Positions 16,872 to 24,437 of a stretch of 64,000 nt of DNA are shown here, piece by piece (positions within the stretch are counted from its first letter, which is position 1; each line of letters starts with the position of its first letter). Below the pieces are notes generated by a model that ran no database searches, had not been told where the DNA came from, and worked only from the letters and a program-made list of their open reading frames with translations. Origin of the DNA: Brachybacterium squillarum M-6-3 (GTDB lineage Bacteria; Actinomycetota; Actinomycetes; Actinomycetales; Dermabacteraceae); contig NZ_AGBX01000001.1 of assembly GCF_000225825.1 (NCBI RefSeq), positions 496,001 to 560,000 of the forward strand, given 5' to 3'. The position numbers and the translations under genes were made by a program.

Positions 16872-17705
16872 TCAGCGCGTTGTGGCTCCCGCCGTCGTGA
16901 TCTGCGCGAGCGCATCGGCCGAGGCCTCGTCGGCGGCGGTGTAGACGAACAGCGTCTGCCCCGCGTCGTCGGGCACCCCGAAGGCCTCCCAGTCGATGCG
17001 GAGGAACCCCGCCTCGGGGTGGTCGAAGCGCTTGGTGCCGCAGGTCCGGCCCTGCGGCCGGGGCCGCTCCCAGAGCCGGGCGAAGGCGGGGCTGGAGTCC
17101 TGCAGCTCGGCGACGAGCGCACGGATGCGGGGGTCGGCCGGGGCGGCGGAGGCCTCCAGCTGCAGCACCCCCACCAGGTCGGCGAGGATCTCCTCCCAGT
17201 CGAGGTAGAGGTCCCGCGCGGCCGGGTCGGTGGCGACCCAGCGCAGCAGGTTGCGGTCGTGCTCGGGGCGGGCGGGGAAGTCCGTCAGCAGCGCCCAGGC
17301 GGCGGTGTTGCCCGTCAGCACCTCCATCCGGGGGCCCAGCACGAAGGCGGGCTGGTGCTCGAAGGCCTCGACCATGCGGGCGATCCCCGGGCGCACGGTC
17401 GGCCGGTCGGGGCCCTGCGGCGCCGCGGTCCCCGCCTGGGCGAGGTTCCTCAGGTAGTCGTGCTCGGGGCCGTCCAGCCGCAGCACGCGGGCCAGGGCAT
17501 CGAGCACGGAGCGGGAGGGGGTCACGTCCCGGCCCTGCTCGAGGCGGGTGTACCAGTCGGTGCTGACGCCGGCCAGCATCGCCACCTCCTCGCGGCGGAG
17601 CCCCGGCACGCGGCGGGCGCCGCTGCTGGACAGACCCGCCTGCTCGGGCGTGATCGCGGCACGCTTCGCGGTGAGGAAGTCCTGCAGGGCCTGGTTCTTG
17701 GGCAT
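16872..17705 (-). CDS. XRE-family regulator with MmyB-like ligand domain
   Basis: This 277-residue transcription factor has an N-terminal XRE helix-turn-helix (RRVPGLRREEVAMLAGVSTD then WYTRLEQGRDVTPSRSVLDAL, residues about 30-72). Its C-terminal MmyB-like PAS-type pocket (HQPAFVLGPRMEVLTGNTAA, NLLRWVATDPAARDLYLDWE, RTCGTKRFDHPEAGFLRIDW) is thought to bind fatty-acid-like ligands. It is divergent from the SDR gene starting at 17856, with 150 bases between the starts. MmyB-like regulators are known to sit next to SDR genes, so it most likely controls that oxidoreductase and itself. Confidence 0.9.
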   Translation of the reverse strand: MPKNQALQDFLTAKRAAITPEQAGLSSSGARRVPGLRREEVAMLAGVSTDWYTRLEQGRDVTPSRSVLDALARVLRLDGPEHDYLRNLAQAGTAAPQGPDRPTVRPGIARMVEAFEHQPAFVLGPRMEVLTGNTAAWALLTDFPARPEHDRNLLRWVATDPAARDLYLDWEEILADLVGVLQLEASAAPADPRIRALVAELQDSSPAFARLWERPRPQGRTCGTKRFDHPEAGFLRIDWEAFGVPDDAGQTLFVYTAADEASADALAQITTAGATTR

Positions 17706-17855
17706 GGCCCTTCATCCCGCCTCGCGGGACCGGTGGAGGCTGGGGCCGGCGGAGGGTGGGACCGGCAGTCCTACGATCGAGCGACCCTGGCGCCGCACCG
17801 TCCCCCGGGTGTCGGGTGGGATGGTTCCGCGCCCGAGATCGAAAGGACTGCGCAG

Positions 17856-18629
17856 ATGAGCATGCTGGCACTGGTGACCGGAGCCTCTTCCGGGATCGGC
17901 TTCCGCCTCGCCGAGGGGCTCGCCGCCCGCGGCTACGACGTGATCGGCGTCGGCACCAGCGAACGGGTCGAGGGCCTGCCCGAGCGGCTGCCCGGGGCGC
18001 GGGTGATCCCGGTGCGCGCCGACCTCACCACCCCGGAGGGCATCGACCAGGTCTGGGCGACGGTGGAGGCCGAGGGGCGCCCGCTGGACGTCGCCGCCCT
18101 GAACGCGGGGGCGAGCCTCGGCGGCGCCTTCCTGGACACGGACCTGGAGGACGAGCTGCACCTGCTGGACCTGAACGTCGTCTCCCAGGTGCGGCTCGCC
18201 AAGCGCGTGGTGCGGCAGATGGCGGATCGGCGCTCCGGCCGCATCCTCATCACCAGCTCGCTCTCGGCGACCACCCCGACGCCCTACGAGTCGATCTACG
18301 GCCCCACCCGCGCCTTCATGTACAGCTTCGCGCAGGGTCTGCGCGAGGAGATGCGCGAGTACGGCGTCAGCGTGACGGCGCTGCTGCCGGGGGCGACGGC
18401 CACCGAGTTCCACGACCGCGCCGGGATGCAGGCCACGAAGTTCGGCGACAACTCCTGGAAGAACGATCCGGCGCTGGTCGCCTCCCGCGGCCTCGAGGGG
18501 ATGTTCGAGGGCCGGGACCACGTGGTCGGCGGCGATGCGGGCACGCGCCGCGCCGCCCTGGTCAACAAGCTGCTGCCCGAGGAGCGCAAGGCGCGCCGCT
18601 TCGCCCGCGGCGCCAAGCCAACCCGCTGA
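17856..18629 (+). CDS. SDR-family NAD(P)-dependent oxidoreductase
   Basis: Classical short-chain dehydrogenase of 257 residues. The cofactor motif is VTGASSGIGFRLAEGLA, with ALNAGAS in place of the usual NNAG. The catalytic serine lies in ILITSSLSATTPTP, and the YxxxK region reads YESIYGPTRAFMYSF, where the usual lysine appears to be an arginine (YGPTR), so activity should be checked. ATG 17856 follows AAAGGAC. It diverges from the MmyB-like regulator, its probable controller. Substrate unknown. The altered catalytic lysine is the unusual point. Confidence 0.85.
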   Translation: MSMLALVTGASSGIGFRLAEGLAARGYDVIGVGTSERVEGLPERLPGARVIPVRADLTTPEGIDQVWATVEAEGRPLDVAALNAGASLGGAFLDTDLEDELHLLDLNVVSQVRLAKRVVRQMADRRSGRILITSSLSATTPTPYESIYGPTRAFMYSFAQGLREEMREYGVSVTALLPGATATEFHDRAGMQATKFGDNSWKNDPALVASRGLEGMFEGRDHVVGGDAGTRRAALVNKLLPEERKARRFARGAKPTR

Positions 18630-18633
18630 CGGC

Positions 18634-20316
18634 TCAGCCCAGGTAGCGGCGGGCGGCGCGGCGCAGGGAGCGGCCCGGCCCGGCGCCCGCCGCGAGGTAG
18701 GCGCCGAGCAGCCCGGCCGCGCCGCCGGCGGCGATCATCAGCGGGTCCCGCAGCCGCCCGGCCCGCCCGTCGGCCGCCGAGATCACCGTGCCGAGGCTGA
18801 CCAGCAGGGCGCTCATCGTAACCCCGGCGATCACCCGGTCGCCGGTGGACTCGATACGCTGCACGAGCGGTTCGAGGTCGGCGGGGTCCAGGCGGGCCCG
18901 CACGCCCTCCTCCTCGTAGTCCTCCAGCAGGGCCAGCAGCCGCTCGGGCAGCCCGGCGGCCGTGCGGGCGACGCTGCGCACCTCCCCCGCGGCGTGCTCG
19001 GCCAGGGCCTTCGGGCCCCAGCGGTCCAGCAGCGCCGAGTACCCCACCTCCTGCAGCACCCGGCCCAGGTGGAAGTCCGGGTCGAGCACGGCGGCGGAGG
19101 CCTCCAGCAGCACCAGCATCCGCAGCAGCAGCGCCACCGAGGACGGCAGCTGCAGCCGGTGGCGCTGCACCAGGGCCATGAGCTGCGAGAAGAAGGCACT
19201 CATCGACATCTCGGCGAAGGAGGTCCCCGAGACGGTGTCCAGCAGGGCGGCCACGTCCTCGTGCAGCCGCCGATGGCTCACCCGGCCGCGCGGCGGAGCC
19301 AGCTGCAGCAGACGCCGGGAGACCGTGTCCGGGTCCTTCGAGGCCAGCGACAGCACCAGCCACAGCAGCTGGGTGCGGGTGGCCTCGTCCAGCTCCCCGA
19401 CCATGCCGAAGTCGATCAGCCACAGCCCGCCGTCCTCGCGCACGAAGAGGTTGCCGGGGTGCGGGTCGGCGTGGAAGAAGCCGTCCACCAGCACCATGTG
19501 CACGACGGTGCGGGAGGCGGCGTCGGCGAGCGCGGGCCGGTCGATGCCGCGCGCGTCCAGCGCCGCGGTGTCGGTGATGCGGACCCCGGCCACGCGCTCC
19601 TCGGTGAGCACCTGCGCGGTGCACAGCGCCCGGAACACGGCGGGGATGTGCACGGCGGGGTCGGTGGCGAGGTTCGCGCGGAAGCGCTCGGCGGAATCGG
19701 CCTCCACCGTGTAGTCCAGCTCGCGGCGCAGGGAGGTCTCGAAGGCCGTGACGATGTCCAGCAGGCCCAGGTCGCGCAGCGTGGTGGACTCGCGGACGGC
19801 GATCTCGGCCATCTCGTGCATCAGCTCGAGGTCGACCTCGACCTCCTCGGCGACGCCGGGACGGCGCACCTTGACCACCACGGCGGTGCCGTCGTGCAGG
19901 GTCGCACGGTGGGTCTGGCCCAGGGACGCGGCGGCCAGCGCGGTCGCCTCGAAGCTGCCGAACAGCTCCTCGACCCCGGCGCCGAGCTGCTCGCGGATCA
20001 CCGCCTCGACCTGCTCCCCCGGGATCGGCGCGGTGCCGTCCTGCAGCCGCGCGAGCTCCTGCGCGTAGGCCGGGGGCAGCACGTCCTCGCGGGTGGCGAG
20101 CATCTGGCCGAGCTTGATGTACGTCGGGCCGAGGTCCTCGAAGGTGCGGCGCAGCCTCACGGGGCCGCTCTCGCGCTGGGCGGCGGTGCGTCCCGGCCGG
20201 TGCGGCAGGCGCAGGGCGGGCAGGTGGCCCCCGAGCAGCTGCCCGGCCGACTCCCATCCGTAGCGGGCGAGCACCTCGCCGATCTGCCTCAGCCGTTCCC
20301 GTCTGCTCAGCGTCAT
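18634..20316 (-). CDS. ABC1/UbiB/AarF-family atypical kinase
   Basis: This 560-residue protein belongs to the ABC1 (ADCK/UbiB) family linked to isoprenoid-quinone metabolism. It shows the family's KxGQ-type element (IKLGQMLATREDVLPPAYAQ, residues about 66-85), the Ala-rich loop ALAAASLGQTHRATL, the HADPHPGNLFV catalytic region and the metal-binding LIDFGM. Two hydrophobic segments at the C-terminus (about 490-545) probably anchor it in the membrane. It stands alone, convergent with the SDR gene. Its start is 50 bases from the IS30 left end, so the insertion-sequence cluster entered just upstream of it and may have removed or changed its promoter. Confidence 0.9.
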   Translation of the reverse strand: MTLSRRERLRQIGEVLARYGWESAGQLLGGHLPALRLPHRPGRTAAQRESGPVRLRRTFEDLGPTYIKLGQMLATREDVLPPAYAQELARLQDGTAPIPGEQVEAVIREQLGAGVEELFGSFEATALAAASLGQTHRATLHDGTAVVVKVRRPGVAEEVEVDLELMHEMAEIAVRESTTLRDLGLLDIVTAFETSLRRELDYTVEADSAERFRANLATDPAVHIPAVFRALCTAQVLTEERVAGVRITDTAALDARGIDRPALADAASRTVVHMVLVDGFFHADPHPGNLFVREDGGLWLIDFGMVGELDEATRTQLLWLVLSLASKDPDTVSRRLLQLAPPRGRVSHRRLHEDVAALLDTVSGTSFAEMSMSAFFSQLMALVQRHRLQLPSSVALLLRMLVLLEASAAVLDPDFHLGRVLQEVGYSALLDRWGPKALAEHAAGEVRSVARTAAGLPERLLALLEDYEEEGVRARLDPADLEPLVQRIESTGDRVIAGVTMSALLVSLGTVISAADGRAGRLRDPLMIAAGGAAGLLGAYLAAGAGPGRSLRRAARRYLG

Positions 20317-20366
20317 GGCGCCAGGGTATCCAGGCGATCCGGGCTCAGAAGGTCGAAGGAGACCCC

Positions 20367-20394
20367 GGTGGTGTCATTGCGTCGTAGCAACACT
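20367..20394 (+). repeat. IS30-family left terminal inverted repeat
   Basis: This 28-base stretch, beginning GGTGGTGTCATTGCG, is the approximate reverse complement of the sequence just after the IS30 transposase tail at 15443-15470. Both ends carry GGTGTCA...AACA. It marks the left end of the IS30 element upstream of the damaged transposase. It also marks the left edge of the insertion-sequence and defence island. Confidence 0.65.
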
Positions 20395-20415
20395 CCCGGT
20401 CGGCGGGGGTTCTGC

Positions 20416-21337
20416 ATGAGGGGTGCTCGGGTGGTGCGGGCGGGGTTGTCGTTCTCGGATCGGTCGGAGATCTCCACCGCTTCGAAGGCGGGCTGGGGAG
20501 TGCGGACCGCCAGGTACGGAAGTCGCCGCCGATCCGGTGCTGCAAGCTCGCGTGGAGGCGGACCTGGTGGCGTCGTGGACGCCGAATGAGATCGCGGGCC
20601 GCTTGCGTCTGGAGGCTGCAGACCCGACCGTGGAGCGCATGGGCAACTCTCCCGACGCTGCGGGCCCGACCGTCTCTGGTGAGGCGATCTACCAGTACAT
20701 CTACGCGATCCCCCGGGGCGAACTCGTCCGCCGCGGGAACTTCTTGCAGTCCAAGCGGACCACGCGGAGGCCCCGAACGACGGGCCGGTCCCGGGGCGGG
20801 CCGATCATCGGGATGGTCCCCCTCTCGGGGCGGGGCGAAGACGCCGCCGAGCGCCGCGTTCCCAGGCATTGGGAAGGGGACCTGATCATCGGGAAGAACG
20901 GTGCCTCCTGCGCGGCGACGCTGGTGGAGAGGATGAGTGGCTTCACCGGCCTGCTCGCCCTGCCCTCCAAGCACGCCGAACACGCGGCGGGTGCGGTGAT
21001 CGAGTACTTCAACGTTCTGCCCGAGATGATGCGTGGCTCGTTGGCCTGGGACCAGGGCTCTGAGATGGACCAGCACGCGAGAGTCTCCCTGGCCACGGAG
21101 ATGCCGGTCTACTTCGCCGACCCGCACTCGCCCTGGCAGCGACCCAGCAACGAGAACACCAACCGGCTCTACCGGGAGTACCAGCCCAAGGGCACAAAGA
21201 TCCCCGACCACCAGCCCTACCTGACAGCGATCGCGGAGGAGATCAACAACCGGCCCCGCCGCCGACTGGGATACCTCACCCCCACCGAGGCCTTCACCCG
21301 GCTACTGGCCGGCGAGCCTCAGAATCTCCTATGTTTG
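20416..21337 (+). pseudogene. IS30-family transposase, internally deleted and 3'-truncated
   Basis: The N-terminal helix-turn-helix part is in one frame from ATG 20416 (GLSFSDRSEISTASKAGWGV). From about 20515 the protein continues in another frame (AADPVLQARVEADLVASWTP), so roughly 50 residues have been lost with a frameshift. The catalytic DDE core is otherwise present: PRHWEGDLIIGKNGA (first D), SLAWDQGSEMDQHA (second D) and WQRPSNENTNRLYREY (E region). The tail stops matching IS30 after LLAGEP (about 21320), where the IS110 element begins, and the right terminal repeat is absent. The element cannot move by itself. Confidence 0.8.
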
Positions 21338-22408
21338 TCAAGCGGCGAGTTGGGCGCGGGCTGCGGTGGTGAGGTGGCGGTAGATCTCGCGGGCGAGGTA
21401 TCGCTTCAGGCAGCGACGAATTTCGCGGAGGGTGCGTCCTTCAGCAGTGCGGCGCTCGACGTAGGCGCGAGTTCTTGGGTCCATGCGCATGCGAGTGACG
21501 ATGGCCATGTGGAGGGCGCGGTTCAGACGGCGGTCACCTCCGCGGTTGATGCGGTGCCGCACGGTGTTGCCCGAGGACGCGGGGATCGGGCTGGCGCCGG
21601 CGAGGCTGGCGAACGCAGCCTCGGATCTGATCCGACCTAGATGCGACCAGGACGTCAACGCGACGGCGGCGGTGACCGGGCCGATGCCGGGCTGGTCGAG
21701 CAGGCCACCAGCGGGGCTCTGGCGAACAAGGTCTGTGATGCGCTTGGTGATGTCCTTGAGCTCCTTGTCGAGCGCGGCGACCCGTTTGCCGAGCCTGGTG
21801 GCCTCGCCACGTGCGGTCGCCGTGGCGAGGGCTTCATCGCGGGCCCGCCATGCGGCAGTTGCGTCGATTTGGGCCTGGGTGAGCGGGCGGCGAGCGTCGA
21901 TGCCGAGGTCGACGACGCGCAGCAGCGCGGTAAGCGCGTTGATCGTCGCGGTGCGCTCGGTGCTCATGTGGTCGCGGGAGGCGAGCAGCACCTTGACTGC
22001 CGCGCGGACCCCATCGTCGGCGCGCGGTTCGCGCAGCTGCGTCTCGTGCAGCGGGAGGGCTGCAGCAGCGATACGGCGTGCATCGAGCGGGTCAGACTTG
22101 CCGATCGCGCGGTTCGCGCGGGCGTTCATCCGCGGAGCCTCGACGACCGTGTATCCGTTGTCCGCGGCTACTGCGCGCAGACGAGCACCGTAGGTACCGG
22201 TGCCCTCGATCACCCAGAGCACAGTGACGTCACCGCCGGTGCGGCGCCCGGCCCACGTCACGGCCCGGGACAGGCCAGCGGCGGTGGCTGGAAACTGGGC
22301 CTCATCAACGATCTCGCCGGTCGGGCAAGCGAGTATTGAGACGGCGTGGTTGCGGGCGTGGGTGTCCACGCCGATGACGAACGGACGAGCATGCGCGACG
22401 ATAGCCAT
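21338..22408 (-). CDS. IS110-family transposase (recombinase)
   Basis: This 356-residue IS110-type recombinase has an N-terminal RuvC-like DEDD domain (VIGVDTHARNHAVSILACPT, WVIEGTGTYGARLRAVA, IGKSDPLDARRIAAAAL). Its C-terminal Tnp_20 domain contains LDQPGIGPVTAAVALTSW and the conserved serine region SPIPASSGNTVRHRINRGGD. ATG 22408 is preceded by GAGGAGAGGAG. The protein is full length and the only apparently intact transposase in this cluster. Its 3' end abuts the truncated IS30 element, and its 5' side leads into a non-coding stretch next to the truncated ISL3 gene. IS110 recombinases act with an element-encoded bridge RNA. Confidence 0.92.
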   Translation of the reverse strand: MAIVAHARPFVIGVDTHARNHAVSILACPTGEIVDEAQFPATAAGLSRAVTWAGRRTGGDVTVLWVIEGTGTYGARLRAVAADNGYTVVEAPRMNARANRAIGKSDPLDARRIAAAALPLHETQLREPRADDGVRAAVKVLLASRDHMSTERTATINALTALLRVVDLGIDARRPLTQAQIDATAAWRARDEALATATARGEATRLGKRVAALDKELKDITKRITDLVRQSPAGGLLDQPGIGPVTAAVALTSWSHLGRIRSEAAFASLAGASPIPASSGNTVRHRINRGGDRRLNRALHMAIVTRMRMDPRTRAYVERRTAEGRTLREIRRCLKRYLAREIYRHLTTAARAQLAA

Positions 22409-22600
22409 GGCGATCGACGCTCCTCTCCTCGAGACGGACATGGTCACGGTCGCTGAACGGCCGGCGCCGGTCCGGGAAGAGGTCACTTCGGGGCGAATCT
22501 GTGATGGGCCACGACCCGAGGGTCGGGCAGTCTCCTGATGAGGTCACCGAGGTGGGCCGGACGGCGCCGGCTGCGCCGCACCGAGCGGACAATTCAACGG
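22409..22600 (-). ncRNA. Likely IS110 left-end non-coding region with bridge RNA
   Basis: IS110-group elements carry a non-coding stretch of roughly 150-300 bases upstream of the recombinase that is transcribed as a structured bridge (seek) RNA selecting target and donor DNA. Here the only candidate is the gene-free sequence directly upstream of the recombinase start. It contains repeated GC-rich complementary blocks (for example CGGCGCCGG near 22465 and GGCGCCGGC near 22565). Exact ends and loops cannot be fixed by eye. The assignment rests on family knowledge and position. Confidence 0.35.
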
Positions 22601-22688
22601 GAAGACACCGCAAGCTGCGGGCCAATTGCTTCGAGAGTCACACCCGGTTCGACACGACCGGTATCCATCCTGACCAGCCGATCCCAGA

Positions 22689-23915
22689 TCAGCCAGAGCC
22701 AGACTCACAGACGGCCTCGGTGCCGCCGTTGCTCGCGCCGTCGGTTTCGAAGTAGGCCAGGAACGCTGTCCGCCAGCGGCGCAGGGTCTTCCCGAGTCTG
22801 GCGATCTCGGGGATCGGGCAGGACGGCAGGGAGGCGATGAGCCTCTCGGCGAGCTGTCGCCCTCGTGCGGGTGTGGGCTGGTGGAAGACGTCGCGGAGGT
22901 CTTGGGAGCAGTGGTAGGCGACCTCGACCGCGACATGATCGGGATGCGCCGCGAACGCGCTGGCCAGCCGAGTCTGCTGGCGCGGGGTGAGGCGTTCGCG
23001 CCCCGCGCGGAGGATGTGGCGGATGCCGTAGAGGGGATCTCCCTTGCGGCCGCGGTGGCCGAGGGTCTCCTGCTGGATCCGGCGGCGAACGTCATCGACC
23101 GCCGCCCCGCCGAGCTTGACGATGTGGAAGGCGTCCAGCACGCAGGTCGCATCTTCGAGCTGGTCATCGATCGCGTTCTTATATCCCTGGAACGGGTCCA
23201 GCGTCGCGATCTCGACCTTCCGGCGGAACGTCTCGCCCCGCTTGTCCAGCCAGTCTCGGTAGGCCTTGCCGGATCGGCCGGGGACCAGGTCCAGCAGCCT
23301 GGCGGTGGGGTGGGGTCCTCGGGTCAGGTCGACCATCCCGGTGAGCTCCTTCGGGCCGCGCCGGCGCGGGTCCCGGTGGTGCCAGATGTGCTCGTCCACG
23401 CCCAGGACCTGCACTCCCTCGAACCGGGACGGGTCGTTCGCAGCCTCGATCAGGAGTGGTCGGACCTGGGACCAGACCGTGTTCCACGTCGTGCCGAGCT
23501 GGCGAGCAAGGCCCTGGATCGTCGCTCCCTCGCGGCGGAGCTGACCGATCGCCCAGCGGATCGCGCGCGTGCTCAGCAGGCCCCGCGGAGCGCAGACCTC
23601 CGGGTCCTGCTCCACGAACGAGACCACCTCGCAGATGCCCTCGTGGCAGATCCAGCGGCGCTTGCGCCACCGGATCCGCACTGGACGGCCCGCCCAGGGC
23701 GCATCGATCACCTCGACCATCACTCGGCCGTGACCAGCGGCGATGACTCCGCAACCCGGGCATCCGGCCACTGGATCGCAGGACTCGACCTCGAGCACCA
23801 GGCCCGTACGGCCCTTCACCACCGAGGCCAGATGGAGGCTGGGGAAATCGAGGAGAAGATCGCAACGGTCGCAGCGGCCGAGCGCGTCAGAGCAGGCGCA
23901 CGTAGAGTTGGGCAT
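22689..23915 (-). CDS. ISL3-family transposase, C-terminally truncated
   Basis: This 408-residue ISL3 transposase has the zinc-ribbon-like N-terminus (CDPVAGCPGCGVIA), the HTH region, and a DDE core with LGVDEHIWHHRDPRRRG, EIATLDPFQGYKNAI and VLDAFHIVKLGGAAV. The conserved closing motif appears only as ASNGGTEAV and then turns into an unrelated CESGSG stop. The final 30 or so residues (normally NG.IE..RR.A.GFRN...) and the element's right end are lost at about 22710. The start at 23915 follows AAGGACC. The break faces the IS110 left end, so a deletion there is likely. Probably inactive. Confidence 0.85.
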   Translation of the reverse strand: MPNSTCACSDALGRCDRCDLLLDFPSLHLASVVKGRTGLVLEVESCDPVAGCPGCGVIAAGHGRVMVEVIDAPWAGRPVRIRWRKRRWICHEGICEVVSFVEQDPEVCAPRGLLSTRAIRWAIGQLRREGATIQGLARQLGTTWNTVWSQVRPLLIEAANDPSRFEGVQVLGVDEHIWHHRDPRRRGPKELTGMVDLTRGPHPTARLLDLVPGRSGKAYRDWLDKRGETFRRKVEIATLDPFQGYKNAIDDQLEDATCVLDAFHIVKLGGAAVDDVRRRIQQETLGHRGRKGDPLYGIRHILRAGRERLTPRQQTRLASAFAAHPDHVAVEVAYHCSQDLRDVFHQPTPARGRQLAERLIASLPSCPIPEIARLGKTLRRWRTAFLAYFETDGASNGGTEAVCESGSG

Positions 23916-24437
23916 TGTCGAGGTCCTTGAGATCAGCGGGGGTAGAAGTCCGCTCATCATCGAGGACCTCGACGTCTATCCCCAGCGACCCGACGCCACC
24001 GGCGCGCCCACACTCAACTCTGAAGAGCCCGATAAGCGGACGGTGAGACGGATGAAGGGTGTTCAAGCAGTTCAACGTCGCCGATTTCCCTCTGAGACAC
24101 GTCGGATCCCCATTCCCCAGGTACGTCACGCCAGCGCTTTCAACGCGCCACCGGCCTTCCGCAATGCCCGCCGTCGATGTAGAAGGCCCATTGGCTACCC
24201 TCTCGGCCCGACTTCCACGCCGTTGAGCACGAACCAAAGCACAGAGCGGTCGCCACAGTCCCGACGGATCAACAGGCTTCAGATCATGTCGTGAAGAGGC
24301 CCAGCCTGCGCAGATCCAGGTAGAGTGCAAGACACTGCACGCCAGGAGCTCACCAGGGGGAGCTCACTCTCGCCACTCGGCGGCAGCGAACCGGGCTGGC
24401 TCGCCGCAACTTCGCATCGCAGAAGGAAAGATGCCGC
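23916..24437. other. Gene-free stretch upstream of the defence operon
   Basis: This 520-base region lies between the ISL3 element and the helicase gene. I find no convincing gene. It should hold the ISL3 left end and the promoter of the defence operon, but no clear terminal repeat or promoter stands out. A short direct repeat, GGAGCTCAC, occurs at 24346-24354 and 24360-24368, about 70 bases before the helicase start, and could be a regulator site. AGAAGGAAAG at 24421-24430 is the ribosome-binding site of the helicase gene. Confidence 0.4.

Noticed and set aside
17019-17855. N-terminal extension of the SDR protein back to 17019.
   Set aside because: It is the antisense shadow of the XRE regulator, and ATG 17856 is right before the Rossmann motif with a ribosome-binding site.
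20340-24437. tRNA or attachment site marking integration of the defence island.
   Set aside because: No tRNA-like cloverleaf or long direct repeat could be seen at either island edge; the IS elements explain the borders better.
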